A stretch of DNA of 64,000 nucleotides from Mesorhizobium sp. L-8-3 (GTDB lineage: Bacteria; Pseudomonadota; Alphaproteobacteria; Rhizobiales; Rhizobiaceae). The stretch lies in assembly GCF_016756615.1 (NCBI RefSeq), contig NZ_AP023262.1, positions 6,325,501 to 6,389,500 of the forward strand, read 5' to 3'. The notes below the pieces were generated by a model. It ran no database searches and was not told the origin of the DNA. It was given only the letters and a program-made list of their open reading frames with translations. The position numbers were made by a program, and so were the translations under genes. Shown in pieces: positions 1 to 9,062 of the stretch (its first letter is position 1; every line of letters starts with the position of its first letter).

Positions 1-2
1 GC

Positions 3-380
3 TGCATCTGCTCCAATTCGAGCGCCCATCGGCTCGATGCGATGCTGACCAGGACACGGCTGAAGCCTTTCTTCGATGGTCGGATCTACTCGGCCAAGGA
101 GACCCCCAGCCGACGGACGAAGCCGGCGCCCGACGTCTTTCTCCACGCGGCGCAGACGCTCGGCGCCAACCCCGAGAAGACCTTCGTCATCGAGGATTCC
201 GTACACGGCATCCACGGCGCCAAGGCCGCCGGCATGCGGGTGATCGGCTTCACCGGCGCATCGCACAGCTATCCCGGCCATGCGGATGCCCTGACCGATG
301 CGGGGGCGGAGACGGTGATCCGGCGCTGGACCGAATTCAAGGGCACGCTGGCCGCGCTTTCGGAATGGTCCGACGCCTGA
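3..380 (+). CDS. HAD-superfamily hydrolase, beta-phosphoglucomutase-like (5' truncated)
   Basis: C-terminal part of a HAD phosphatase; the frame is open to the left edge, so the N-terminus with the catalytic Asp motif lies outside the window. The visible part starts with an ICSNSS-like motif II, then KPAPD (motif III Lys) and the acidic motif IV 'IEDSVHGIHGAKAAGM', which is typical of the HAD IA variant-3 group that dephosphorylates small sugar or organic phosphates. The substrate cannot be told from this part. No internal stop is seen. The gene ends about 300 bases before the TerC-type gene and is not obviously co-transcribed with it. Confidence 0.85.
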   Translation, partial: CICSNSSAHRLDAMLTRTRLKPFFDGRIYSAKETPSRRTKPAPDVFLHAAQTLGANPEKTFVIEDSVHGIHGAKAAGMRVIGFTGASHSYPGHADALTDAGAETVIRRWTEFKGTLAALSEWSDA

Positions 381-676
381 GGTCGTCGGACCCTGAATGC
401 TTCCTATGGCGAGGAGATTTGCAGCCCGGGCTCTTGAGTTCCGGGGGCGTTGCCGCTAAATGCGGCTCACCAGGCCGGGCCCCTCTGGCAGTTCGCTGAA
501 CTGTGATGTCGGACTGGATGTCCAATCGGGTGGCCTGGCGCAATGGAACTTCGTCGATCCTAGATCTATCCGGCCGGCTTCGCATATGGCGGTGAGCGCG
601 CCGCGTTTGCCGCCGGCCGGCGATTGATGCTTTCCGCTGCACTCGGCACCCCTTTCCGTTCGAAAGTGGGAGCTAC
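381..676 (+). other. Hairpin-rich leader upstream of the TerC-type gene
   Basis: This 296-base gap has no convincing coding frame. It contains several short inverted repeats, including GCCGC-TAAAT-GCGGC near 451-465 and CAGTTC-GCT-GAACTG near 489-503, plus a C/G-rich arm pair before them. TerC/MntP-type genes are often preceded by manganese-sensing yybP-ykoY riboswitches, but I could not match that riboswitch's conserved core here. It may be a structured 5' leader of unknown kind. Confidence 0.3.
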
Positions 677-1330
677 ATGAGCGAACTTCTAACCACAGAA
701 GCCTTTTTCGCCCTCCTCCAGGTCATCATGATCGATCTCGTCCTGGCGGGAGACAACGCAATCGTCATCGGCCTTGCGGCCGCCGGCCTCCCCAAGGAGC
801 AGCGCGCAAAGGCCATCCTCATCGGCGTCATCGCGGCGACCGTGCTGCGCGTGATCTTCGCCATGGCCACGACGCAGTTGCTGCAGGTCGTGGGTCTGCT
901 GCTCGCCGGCGGCATCCTCCTTCTTTGGGTCTGCTGGAAGATGTGGCGCGAGTTGCGCATCAGCCATGCGGAGGAGATGCAGGGCGAGGAGGCGCTGGAA
1001 GGCCGGGATCTCGACAACGACGGCAAGATCGCCGGAACCGCACCGCGCAAAACCTTCGCGCAGGCGGCCTGGCAGATCGTCATCGCCGACGTGTCGATGT
1101 CGCTCGACAACGTGCTCGCGGTCGCGGGTGCGGCGCGCGACCACATGGTGATCATGGCATTCGGCCTGATCCTGTCGATCGCGCTGATGGGCGTCGCCGC
1201 GACTTTCATCGCCCGGCTGCTTCAGCGTCATCGCTGGATCGCCTATGTCGGCCTCGCCATCATCTTCTACGTCGCCGTGGAGATGATCTATCGGGGTGCG
1301 CTCGAAGTGGCGCCGCTCGTTTCGGGCTGA
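677..1330 (+). CDS. TerC family integral membrane protein (YjbE type)
   Basis: A 217-residue polytopic membrane protein. Two TerC half-signatures are visible: 'IDLVLAGDNAIVIGLAAAGL' near residues 19-38 and 'IADVSMSLDNVLAVAGAA' near residue 140, each with the membrane-embedded Asp/Asn pair (GDNA and LDN) proposed to bind metal. About seven hydrophobic segments are separated by an acidic cytoplasmic loop (residues ~95-125). Family members are linked to tellurite resistance and Mn2+ export or metallation of exported proteins; the cargo is inferred. A GTGGGAG-like ribosome site precedes the ATG. The long leader suggests post-transcriptional control. Confidence 0.88.
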   Translation: MSELLTTEAFFALLQVIMIDLVLAGDNAIVIGLAAAGLPKEQRAKAILIGVIAATVLRVIFAMATTQLLQVVGLLLAGGILLLWVCWKMWRELRISHAEEMQGEEALEGRDLDNDGKIAGTAPRKTFAQAAWQIVIADVSMSLDNVLAVAGAARDHMVIMAFGLILSIALMGVAATFIARLLQRHRWIAYVGLAIIFYVAVEMIYRGALEVAPLVSG

Positions 1331-1438
1331 CGCCCCGAATCGCCCGGGCCCGGGCTCGTTTCGCGCCCGGCCAGAGTGCTTTCCCATCGGCTGTCTGTCT
1401 GCCGGCCCGGCTGACGACGGCCGAAGCTGAGGAAGCTG

Positions 1439-2008
1439 CTACTTCTTCTTCGCCGGCGGACCTTCGTCATAGCCGGCGAAGACCTGGACGGAACCAGGCT
1501 GCGGCTCGGGAATGACGACGTTGGGATCATTGAAGACGAACTGGGTGGCGCCCGACTTGTCGCCGACAGTCACCTGATGTTGGTGCAGCTTGCTGTAGAG
1601 TACCTCGTCGCCCCGCACCACGGCGACGCGGATCGGCATGGTGATGGTTCCAGGCGCGCCGGCCGGCCCCGTAACGATCTTGCCCGCCGCCGCGACATTG
1701 ATGGTCATCATGCCGTTGCTGCGCGTGCAGCTTCGCGTCACATCCGTGATCGCCGCCTGGTAGGCGAGCTTGGTTGGATCGTCCTGCCCGCCTTTGGCAT
1801 AAGTCCTGTAATAGGCCGTCCCGTCGCGCAGGATCACCCCCGGGCAGTAAGCCCGCAATTCACTTTCGAGGATCTTTTCCTGAGGAGGTTTCGGCGCATC
1901 CGCATTGGAGCCGGGAGCGACGCCGGATTGGCAGCCGGCGGCGACCAGGATAAAGCCGGCAAAGGCGAAACCGACAATAAATTGCTTCTGGTTCAAAAAA
2001 GTCCCCAC
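1439..2008 (-). CDS. Conserved lipoprotein of unknown function
   Basis: A 189-residue predicted lipoprotein with a GTG start. A hydrophobic stretch (residues ~10-24) ends in the lipobox LVAAGC, so it should be lipidated on Cys and anchored in the periplasm. The rest is soluble and ends in a short Lys tail (PPAKKK). Two further cysteines (residues ~54 and ~94) could pair. It resembles rhizobial lipoproteins without an assigned role. It lies divergently from threonine synthase, with 112 bases between the likely starts. A start a few codons downstream (TTG) is possible. Confidence 0.7.
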   Translation of the reverse strand: MGTFLNQKQFIVGFAFAGFILVAAGCQSGVAPGSNADAPKPPQEKILESELRAYCPGVILRDGTAYYRTYAKGGQDDPTKLAYQAAITDVTRSCTRSNGMMTINVAAAGKIVTGPAGAPGTITMPIRVAVVRGDEVLYSKLHQHQVTVGDKSGATQFVFNDPNVVIPEPQPGSVQVFAGYDEGPPAKKK

Positions 2009-2120
2009 TTCACTTCCCTGTCGAGAGCGGGCCGTCTATAGCAACCGCGCGGCAAAAATGCGACTGACGGGAGCCAGTTTTTCGGAAGCGCCGACGCTTT
2101 GCTGCAACGGACAGGTGACG

Positions 2121-3518
2121 ATGCGATATGTCAGCACACGGGGCGACGCTCCGGATCTGGGCTTCTCGGACGCGCTGCTTGCGGGCCTGGCCCGCGACGG
2201 CGGGCTGTATGTGCCCAGGGAATGGCCGAGCTTCACGGCGGCCGATATTCGTGCGATGCGCGGCCTCTCCTACCCCGACCTCGCAGCGAGGCTCCTGACG
2301 CCCTTCGTCGGCGGCGAGATCGAGGAACGGAAGTTCGCCGGTATCATCGCCGAGGCCTATGCCACCTTCCGGCACGACGCGGTATGCCCCATCGTCCAGA
2401 CAGGTCCCAACCAGTTCATCCTCGAGCTCTTCCACGGCCCGACGCTCGCCTTCAAGGACGTGGCGATGCAACTCCTGGCCCGGCTCATGGACCATGTGCT
2501 GGCCGAGCAGGGCAAGCGCGCCACGATCGTCGGCGCAACCTCTGGCGACACCGGCGGGGCGGCGATCGAAGCCTTCGCGGGCCGCGACCGCACCGACATT
2601 TTCATCCTCTTTCCGCATGGCCGCGTGTCACCCGTCCAGCAGCGGCAAATGACGAGTTCGAAGGCCGGAAACGTCCAGACGCTCGCGATCGAAGGCGACT
2701 TCGACGACTGCCAGGCACTGGTGAAGGACATGTTCAACGACCACGGCTTCCGCGACCATGTCGCGCTGGCCGGCGTCAACTCCATCAACTGGGCGCGCAT
2801 CATGGCCCAGATCGTCTATTATTTCTCCTCGGCGCTTTCGCTCGGAGCCCCCGACCGCGCCGTTTCCTTCACCGTGCCGACCGGCAATTTCGGCGACATC
2901 TTCGCCGGCTACGCCGCCAGGCGCATGGGCCTGCCGGTCGAGCGACTGGTCATCGCCACCAACGACAACGACATTCTTGCCCGCACGCTCGCCAGCGGCA
3001 GCTACGAGACGCGCGGCGTGGTCGCCACGACATCTCCGTCGATGGACATACAGGTCTCGTCCAATTTCGAGAGGCTGTTGTTCGAAGCCTCGGGACGCGA
3101 CGCCGCGACGGTGAGACGTTACATGGCGGGTCTGAAACAGTCCGGCGCTTTCACCCTCGATGCCCCGGTTCTGGCGGCCATCCGGAACGAGTTCGCGGCC
3201 GGGCGCGCCTCGGTCGAGGAAACGGCGGCGGCGATTCGCGGCACACTCGACGGGACCGGCTATCTCCTGGATCCTCATACCGCGACCGGCGTCCATGTCG
3301 CCCGCTCTCATGGCGGGTCCGCCACGCCCATGGTCGTGCTCGCGACCGCCCATCCGGCCAAGTTTCCCGCGGCTGTCGAAGCCGCCTGCGGCGTCTCCCC
3401 CGCCCTGCCCGCGTGGCTCGGTGACCTGATGGCGCGCGAGGAAAAATTCACGGTGCTTCCATCGGAGCTAAAAATGGTGGAAGATCACATAAACCGCCAT
3501 GCGCGGGCAGTGCGTTAG
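2121..3518 (+). CDS. thrC: Threonine synthase
   Basis: Converts O-phospho-L-homoserine to L-threonine with PLP. The 465-residue length fits the bacterial long form. The protein begins MRYVSTRGDAPDLGF, the usual N-terminus; the frame is open further upstream, but that part is not conserved and this ATG has a purine-rich GGACAGGTGA site. The PLP lysine lies in HGPTLAFKDVAMQLL, and the phosphate-binding loop ATSGDTGGAA and glycine-rich VPTGNFGDI are present. It sits 14 bases before the M16 peptidase, probably in one operon. The window also carries thrB (10959-11927), so the last two steps of threonine synthesis are encoded about 8 kb apart. Confidence 0.97.
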   Translation: MRYVSTRGDAPDLGFSDALLAGLARDGGLYVPREWPSFTAADIRAMRGLSYPDLAARLLTPFVGGEIEERKFAGIIAEAYATFRHDAVCPIVQTGPNQFILELFHGPTLAFKDVAMQLLARLMDHVLAEQGKRATIVGATSGDTGGAAIEAFAGRDRTDIFILFPHGRVSPVQQRQMTSSKAGNVQTLAIEGDFDDCQALVKDMFNDHGFRDHVALAGVNSINWARIMAQIVYYFSSALSLGAPDRAVSFTVPTGNFGDIFAGYAARRMGLPVERLVIATNDNDILARTLASGSYETRGVVATTSPSMDIQVSSNFERLLFEASGRDAATVRRYMAGLKQSGAFTLDAPVLAAIRNEFAAGRASVEETAAAIRGTLDGTGYLLDPHTATGVHVARSHGGSATPMVVLATAHPAKFPAAVEAACGVSPALPAWLGDLMAREEKFTVLPSELKMVEDHINRHARAVR

Positions 3519-3532
3519 GGAGTAGTGCCTAT

Positions 3533-4825
3533 ATGGGTGTTGAGGTAAGCCGCCTGTCGAACGGCCTCACAGTCGCCACCGAAACCCTTTCTCATATCGA
3601 ATCCGTTGCACTCGGCGTGTGGGTCAAGTCCGGCTCGCGCAACGAACGCGAGGACGAGCACGGCATCGCCCATCTGCTCGAGCACATGGCGTTCAAGGGA
3701 ACCGCGCGTCGGAGCGCCTGGCAGATCGCCTCGGAGATCGAAAATGTCGGCGGCGAGATCAACGCCGCGACGAGCGTCGAGACGACATCCTTCTATGCCC
3801 GCGTTCTGTCCGAAGACGTTCCGCTCGCCATCGACATCCTGGCCGACATCCTGACCGAATCGCGGTTCGATCCGGAAGAGCTCGAACGCGAGCAACATGT
3901 CATCCTGCAGGAGATCGGTGCCGCGCACGATACGCCCGACGACATCGTCTTCGATCGCTTCACCGAGACCGCTTTTCGCCACCAGACGCTCGGCCGTTCC
4001 ATCCTCGGCACGCCCGAGACCGTGAAATCCTTCACTTCGCAGCAGCTCCGTTCCTTCATGGACCGCCAGTACGGCGCCGACCGGATGGTGGTCGTGGCTG
4101 CCGGCGACATCAAGCACGACGCCTTCGTTCGCGAGGTCGAGAAACGGCTGGGATCGTTCCGCGCGAAGGCCGATAGCGCCATCCCTCAATATGCCAACTA
4201 TGTCGGTGGCGACTACCGTGAGAACCGCGACCTGATGGACGCGCAGATCGTGCTCGGCTTCGAGGGCCGGGCCTATCATGTGCGCGACTTCTATGCCTCG
4301 CAGGTGCTTTCGATGATCCTCGGCGGCGGAATGTCGTCCCGCCTGTTCCAGGAAGTGCGCGAGAAGCGCGGGCTCTGTTACTCCGTCTACGCCTTCCATT
4401 GGGGCTTCTCGGATACCGGCATCTTCGGAATCCATGCCGCAACGGGACAGAGCGACATCTCCAAGCTTGTTCCCGTCATCGTCTCCGAGCTGCAGAAAAC
4501 CAGCGAGACGATCACGATGGAGGAACTGAACCGGGCCCGCGCGCAGTATCGTGCGGGCCTCGTCATGTCGGCGGAGAGCGCGGCGAGCCGCGCCTCGCAG
4601 ATCGCACGGCAGCTTCTTCTGTTCGGCCGGCCGATCCCGATGGCGGAATTGGTCGAGCGCCTTTCCAATCTCACCATCGAGCGGCTGACGGACCTGTCGT
4701 CGCGCCTGTTCTCGACCAAGCCAACTGTGGCCGCGGTCGGGCCGGTCGGTGCGCTCGCCGCCTATGAGGCGATCCGAGACGCCCTGCCCAACGCCGATCC
4801 GGCCCTGCGCAAACTGGCCGTCTGA
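3533..4825 (+). CDS. M16 family zinc metallopeptidase (processing peptidase-like)
   Basis: A 430-residue M16B peptidase. The inverted zinc motif HxxEH is HLLEH (residues ~47-51), with the downstream Glu in the usual position about 76 residues later (EELEREQHVILQEI). The glycine-rich 'GGGMSSRLFQEVREKRGLCY' region of the substrate-guiding half is present. No signal peptide is seen, so it is probably cytoplasmic, like other alphaproteobacterial homologues of mitochondrial processing peptidase beta. A GGGAG site precedes the ATG. It is directly downstream of thrC and upstream of a GNAT gene in the same direction. The physiological substrate is unknown. Confidence 0.93.
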   Translation: MGVEVSRLSNGLTVATETLSHIESVALGVWVKSGSRNEREDEHGIAHLLEHMAFKGTARRSAWQIASEIENVGGEINAATSVETTSFYARVLSEDVPLAIDILADILTESRFDPEELEREQHVILQEIGAAHDTPDDIVFDRFTETAFRHQTLGRSILGTPETVKSFTSQQLRSFMDRQYGADRMVVVAAGDIKHDAFVREVEKRLGSFRAKADSAIPQYANYVGGDYRENRDLMDAQIVLGFEGRAYHVRDFYASQVLSMILGGGMSSRLFQEVREKRGLCYSVYAFHWGFSDTGIFGIHAATGQSDISKLVPVIVSELQKTSETITMEELNRARAQYRAGLVMSAESAASRASQIARQLLLFGRPIPMAELVERLSNLTIERLTDLSSRLFSTKPTVAAVGPVGALAAYEAIRDALPNADPALRKLAV

Positions 4826-4840
4826 TCCCACTTCCGGCCG

Positions 4841-5434
4841 ATGCTGTCGCTCCCCTTCCTTCGCCGTGACACGCCGGCGCTCAAGGGAGATCGGGTGACG
4901 TTGCGGCTGCCGGTGGGGGCCGACTATCACGCCTGGGCGTCGTTGCGCCACGAAAGCCGCCGCTTCCTGGAGCCATGGGAGCCCCGCTGGTCGGCGGACG
5001 AGCTCGAGCGGAGCGCCTGGCGCCAGCGATTGCGGCGCTACCGGGAAGACTTCGCCCTCGGCTTGGCAGTCGCCTTCTTCATCTTCGACAACGAGACCGG
5101 GGGCCTCATCGGCGGCATCACGCTCGGCAACATCCGCCATGGCGTCGCTCAATCCGGCCAGATCGGCTATTGGGTGGGTGAGCGTCACGCCGGCAAGGGC
5201 TATATGCTGGAGGCCATCCGGCTCGTCATCCCCTACGCCTTCGATACGCTGCGGTTGCACCGCATCGAGGCAGCCTGTATTCCGGACAATGTCCGTTCTG
5301 CGCGCGTGCTTGAAAAAGCCGGATTCCGGCGCGAAGGGCTTCTGCGCTCCTACCTCAGGATCAACGGAACCTGGCAGGATCATCATCTTTATGCCCTGAT
5401 CGCCGACGATCGGGGCGACACCAGACGAGGCTGA
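4841..5434 (+). CDS. GNAT acetyltransferase, RimJ/RimL type
   Basis: A 197-residue GCN5-related N-acetyltransferase. The acetyl-CoA binding motif A is seen as IGYWVGERHAGKGYMLEA (Q/RxxGxG/A type), followed by 'LRLHRIEAACIPDNVRSARV' and LEKAGFRREG, which are diagnostic of the RimJ/RimL protein N-terminal or Ser/Ala acetyltransferase group. It likely acetylates the N-terminus of a ribosomal or other protein; the target is not determinable. It is 15 bases after the M16 gene and 4 bases before the GGDEF/EAL gene, so the four genes from thrC on may be transcribed together. Confidence 0.88.
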   Translation: MLSLPFLRRDTPALKGDRVTLRLPVGADYHAWASLRHESRRFLEPWEPRWSADELERSAWRQRLRRYREDFALGLAVAFFIFDNETGGLIGGITLGNIRHGVAQSGQIGYWVGERHAGKGYMLEAIRLVIPYAFDTLRLHRIEAACIPDNVRSARVLEKAGFRREGLLRSYLRINGTWQDHHLYALIADDRGDTRRG

Positions 5435-5438
5435 ATTT

Positions 5439-8327
5439 TTGGCGATCTTCCTTCGGACGCGCATCCTGCTCGCGCTCGCCCTGGCGGCGATTGCCGCAGT
5501 CTGCGCCGTCTCCCCGGCTTCCGCGATCGAGCCGATCAAGATATCCCGCGACGACGTTGCGCTCGATCTCTCGGGCGCGGTCGAGATCTACCGGAACCAG
5601 GGCGAGAACTTCCAGGTTTCGACGGCTCCCGGCCCCGACGGCATCGTGAGACGCATCGAGGTCGAGGCCAACGACGCGCGCTCGACCGGCGACTGGGCGG
5701 TCTTTGCGCTCGCCAACACCACCGACCAGCAGCTCGACCGTCTGATCGTCGCGCCGCATTTCCGGCTCGTGAATTCCGGCCTGTTCTGGCCCGACCTGGG
5801 TTCGAGCCGCATCGCGGCGATCACGCCCAGCGAAGGCTTCGCGCTCGACCGGCAGGCGAGCCCGGACGCCGACGTCTTCCTCGTCACCATCAATCCCGGC
5901 GCGGTGATCACCTTCGTCGCCGAACTTGCCTCGCCCAAGCTGCCGCAGGTCTATCTATGGGACCCCGAGCCCTATAAGGATACGGTCAATTCCTACACGC
6001 TGTTCCGCGGCATCGTGATCGGCATCGCCGGGCTTCTGGCGCTGTTCCTCACCATCCTTTTCGTGGTGAAGGGAACCTCCATGTTCCCGGCCACCGCCGC
6101 GCTCGCCTGGGCGGTGCTCGCCTATATCTGTATCGACTTCGGTTTCCTCAACAAGGTCATCGAGATATCGCCCGGCAGCGAGCAGCTGTGGCGGGCCGGA
6201 ACGGAAGTGGCGCTCGCCGGCACCTTCGTGGTGTTCCTGTTCACCTATCTCAACCTCAATCGCTGGCACGGCCATTTCAGCTACGGCGCGCTCGCCTGGA
6301 TACTGGGCCTGTTCCTGATCGCCGGCGTGGCGGTCATAGACCCCGCCGTCGCGGCCGGCATCGCACGCCTGTCCTTCGCGGCCACGGCAGTGATCGGGCT
6401 CGGCCTGATCGTCTATCTCGGCACGCAAGGCTACGACCGCGCGATCATGCTGGTGCCAAGCTGGCTGATGGTGCTGGTGTGGCTCGGCGGGTCGTGGATG
6501 GCGGTGACAGGCATGCTCGACAACGACGTCGTCCAGCCGGCCCTCGGCGGGGGGCTGATCCTGATCATCCTCCTGATTGGCTTCACGGTGATGCAGCACG
6601 CCTTCGCGGGCGGCGCGCTGCACCAGGGCCTGTTCAGCGACATGGAGCGCCAGGCTTTGGCGATCACCGGCTCGGGCGACATCGTCTGGGACTGGGATGT
6701 GCTGCGCGACCGCGTGGTGACCCGGCCCGACGTCAGTCTGCAGCTCGGCCTCGCCGCCAATGCCCTCACCGGGCCGGCGCGCAACTGGCTGCCCGTGCTC
6801 CACAGCGACGACCGCGACACATTCCGCACGACTCTGGACGTGGTGCTGGAGCATCGCCGCGGCCGCGTTTCCCAGAACTTCCGGCTGCGCGGCTCCGACG
6901 GCCACTATCACTGGTTCTCGCTGCGCGCCCGCCCCGTGGTCGGGTCCGACGGCGAAGTGATCCGCTGCGTGGGCACGCTTGTCGACGTGACGGAGCAGAA
7001 GAAGGCCGAGGAACGGCTGCTGCACGATGCCGTCCACGATAATCTGACGGGGCTGCCCAACCGGGAGCTGTTCCTCAACAGGCTCGACGGCATGATCGCC
7101 ATCGCCCGCTCCGAGGAAAGGCTGCGGCCGACTGTCTTCGTCGTCGACATCGACCGCTTCAAGCAGGTCAATGACGGCCTCGGCATTTCCGCAGGCGACA
7201 CGATCCTGCTCACCATCGCAAGGCGCCTGCACCGCCTGCTGAAACCGCGTGACGCGCTGTCGAGGCTCGCGGGCGACCAGTTCGCCATGATGCTGCTGTC
7301 CGAGCAGGATCCGGCACGCATTGCGGCGGTGGCCGACGCGGTCAAGCAGGCGATCCGCGCGCCGATCACCTTCGCCAAGCGCGAGATCGTGCTCACCGCT
7401 TCCATCGGCCTGCTCACCTGGACGGATTCGCAGTCGACCGCCGACGACATGATCAAGGACGCGCAGCTCGCCATGCATCAGGCGAAGCGCTTCGGCGGCG
7501 ATCGCATCGAGCCTTTCCGGCCGGCCTTCCGGTCCGTGGGGACCGACCGGCTCCAGCTCGAATCCGACCTGCGGCGGGCGATCGAACGCAAGGAGCTCAC
7601 GCTGGCCTATCAGCCGATCGTGCGCCTCGAAGACCGCAGCATCGCCGGTTTCGAAGCGCTGATCCGATGGGATCATCCACGGCGGGGGCTGATCCCTCCG
7701 TCGGATTTCATTCCGGTCGCCGAGAATTGCGACCTGATCGTGCCGCTCGGCCTGTTCGTCATGCAAAGGGCCGCCGAGGATTTGTCGAATTGGCAGCGCC
7801 AGATCGGCGACGTGCCCCTGTCCATGTCGGTCAATCTTTCGAGCAGACAGCTCATCCGCCGCGACCTTGTCAGCGATGTGCGCTCGGTCGTCGCCCGCGC
7901 CGGCATCAAGCCGCGCTGCTTCCGCCTCGAACTGACCGAATCCCTCGTGATGGACAATCCGGAACAGTCGGCCCATGTGCTCGCCAAGCTGAAGCAGCTC
8001 GGCATAGGCCTGTCGCTCGACGATTTCGGCACCGGCTACTCGTCGCTCTCCTATCTGACGCGCTTCCCCTTTGACACGATCAAGATCGACAAGAGCTTCC
8101 TGGACGACAGCACGCCCAAGCGCGACGTGCTGCTGAAATCCATGATCAACATGGCGCACGAGCTCGGCCTCTCGGTCGTGGCCGAGGGCATTTCAGACGA
8201 GCACGACGCTCTGCAGCTCAGGCAGATAGGCTGCGAATATGCGCAGAGCTACATGTTCGGGGCGCCCATGGCGGGCGACGCGGCGCTCAAGACGCTGAAG
8301 GAACAGTATCCGCTGGCTCAGGCGTGA
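5439..8327 (+). CDS. Membrane-bound PAS-GGDEF-EAL protein (probable c-di-GMP phosphodiesterase)
   Basis: A 962-residue protein with a TTG start. Order: signal peptide (to about residue 29, ASA), periplasmic beta-rich sensor (~30-180), about seven TM helices (~185-395, 7TMR-DISM-like), PAS/PAC (~400-520), GGDEF (~530-690), EAL (~700-955). The signature loop of the GGDEF domain reads AGDQF at 611-615 instead of GG(D/E)EF, so cyclase activity is doubtful. The EAL motif (739-741, EALIRWDHP) and the DDFGTGYSSLSYL loop are intact, so hydrolysis of c-di-GMP is likely. It probably converts a periplasmic signal into lower c-di-GMP. Its 3' end overlaps the convergent YqgE gene by 10 bases. Confidence 0.93.
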   Translation: MAIFLRTRILLALALAAIAAVCAVSPASAIEPIKISRDDVALDLSGAVEIYRNQGENFQVSTAPGPDGIVRRIEVEANDARSTGDWAVFALANTTDQQLDRLIVAPHFRLVNSGLFWPDLGSSRIAAITPSEGFALDRQASPDADVFLVTINPGAVITFVAELASPKLPQVYLWDPEPYKDTVNSYTLFRGIVIGIAGLLALFLTILFVVKGTSMFPATAALAWAVLAYICIDFGFLNKVIEISPGSEQLWRAGTEVALAGTFVVFLFTYLNLNRWHGHFSYGALAWILGLFLIAGVAVIDPAVAAGIARLSFAATAVIGLGLIVYLGTQGYDRAIMLVPSWLMVLVWLGGSWMAVTGMLDNDVVQPALGGGLILIILLIGFTVMQHAFAGGALHQGLFSDMERQALAITGSGDIVWDWDVLRDRVVTRPDVSLQLGLAANALTGPARNWLPVLHSDDRDTFRTTLDVVLEHRRGRVSQNFRLRGSDGHYHWFSLRARPVVGSDGEVIRCVGTLVDVTEQKKAEERLLHDAVHDNLTGLPNRELFLNRLDGMIAIARSEERLRPTVFVVDIDRFKQVNDGLGISAGDTILLTIARRLHRLLKPRDALSRLAGDQFAMMLLSEQDPARIAAVADAVKQAIRAPITFAKREIVLTASIGLLTWTDSQSTADDMIKDAQLAMHQAKRFGGDRIEPFRPAFRSVGTDRLQLESDLRRAIERKELTLAYQPIVRLEDRSIAGFEALIRWDHPRRGLIPPSDFIPVAENCDLIVPLGLFVMQRAAEDLSNWQRQIGDVPLSMSVNLSSRQLIRRDLVSDVRSVVARAGIKPRCFRLELTESLVMDNPEQSAHVLAKLKQLGIGLSLDDFGTGYSSLSYLTRFPFDTIKIDKSFLDDSTPKRDVLLKSMINMAHELGLSVVAEGISDEHDALQLRQIGCEYAQSYMFGAPMAGDAALKTLKEQYPLAQA

Positions 8328-8926
8328 CCGGCGCTGTGGCTCAGCCGCGTCGGGTCGATGCCGATCGAGGCGAGGATCCGGTCATATTTGCGCTCGATGT
8401 CGGTATCGAACAGGAGATCGATGTTCGCCGGGCAGGTGAGCCAGCCATTGTCGGCGATCTCGCTCTCCAGCTGACCCGCACCCCAGCCCGCATAGCCGAG
8501 GGCCATCAGCGCATGGCGCGGGCCGCGCCCGGCGGAGATCGCCCGCAATATGTCGACCGTCGCCGTCAGGCAGACGTCTTCCGAGACGGGCATAGAGGAT
8601 TCGACGGTATAGTCGTCCGAATGCAGCACGAAGCCCCGGCTGCGATCGACCGGACCGCCGTTGCGGATCATGAAGTCCCGTGTCTTGGACGGCAGCCGGA
8701 TCGCCTCCTGTTCGTCCATGATACCGAGCTGGACCAGAAGGTCTGGAAAGCGCATCTGCTGGACCTGGTTGATGATCAGCCCCATCGCGCCTTCCTCGCT
8801 ATGGGCGCAGACATAGATGACCGAACGCGCGAATCGATCATCCTTCATGCCGGGCATGGCGATGAGGAACTGATCATCGAGGAAGCCGCGATTCGACACG
8901 GCCCCTTTTCGCCGCAGGAGATCCAT
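8318..8926 (-). CDS. YqgE/AlgH family protein (UPF0301)
   Basis: A 202-residue member of the YqgE/AlgH family. The family signatures are visible: 'FLDDQFLIAMPGMKDDRFARSVIY' region (residues ~15-38), EGAMGLIINQ, 'GGPVDRSRGFVLHS' and 'ALGYAGWGAGQLESEI'. Function is not established; it was once linked to alginate regulation in Pseudomonas. The frame is open about 40 codons further upstream, but conserved sequence begins at MDLLRRKG, where I place the start. It is convergent with the GGDEF/EAL gene and divergent from the DsbD-alpha-like gene. Confidence 0.9.
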   Translation of the reverse strand: MDLLRRKGAVSNRGFLDDQFLIAMPGMKDDRFARSVIYVCAHSEEGAMGLIINQVQQMRFPDLLVQLGIMDEQEAIRLPSKTRDFMIRNGGPVDRSRGFVLHSDDYTVESSMPVSEDVCLTATVDILRAISAGRGPRHALMALGYAGWGAGQLESEIADNGWLTCPANIDLLFDTDIERKYDRILASIGIDPTRLSHSAGHA

Positions 8927-9062
8927 CGGAGAAAGGTAACGCTTTTTTCCCGCCGTTGAAAGATGAGTTTCGGCCCGGAAGGGCCCCAGCCTCACGCAAA
9001 AATGATGGAGAGATGCCCTTCTCCGGATTGCCGAGCCTGCGTCCAACGGTCAAATCTCCGCC

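Noticed and set aside
337..642. Open frame on the minus strand in the TerC leader
   Set aside because: Arg-rich, no signature, overlaps the HAD gene end; typical chance frame.
381..676. yybP-ykoY manganese riboswitch
   Set aside because: The conserved core could not be matched; kept only as an unspecified structured leader.
1905..2120. Upstream extension of threonine synthase to 1905
   Set aside because: It overlaps the divergent lipoprotein gene, is not conserved, and the ATG at 2121 gives the expected N-terminus.
5955..8159. Very long minus-strand frame opposite the GGDEF/EAL gene
   Set aside because: A shadow of the real gene caused by high GC; composition is rich in His/Arg/Gly with no domain.
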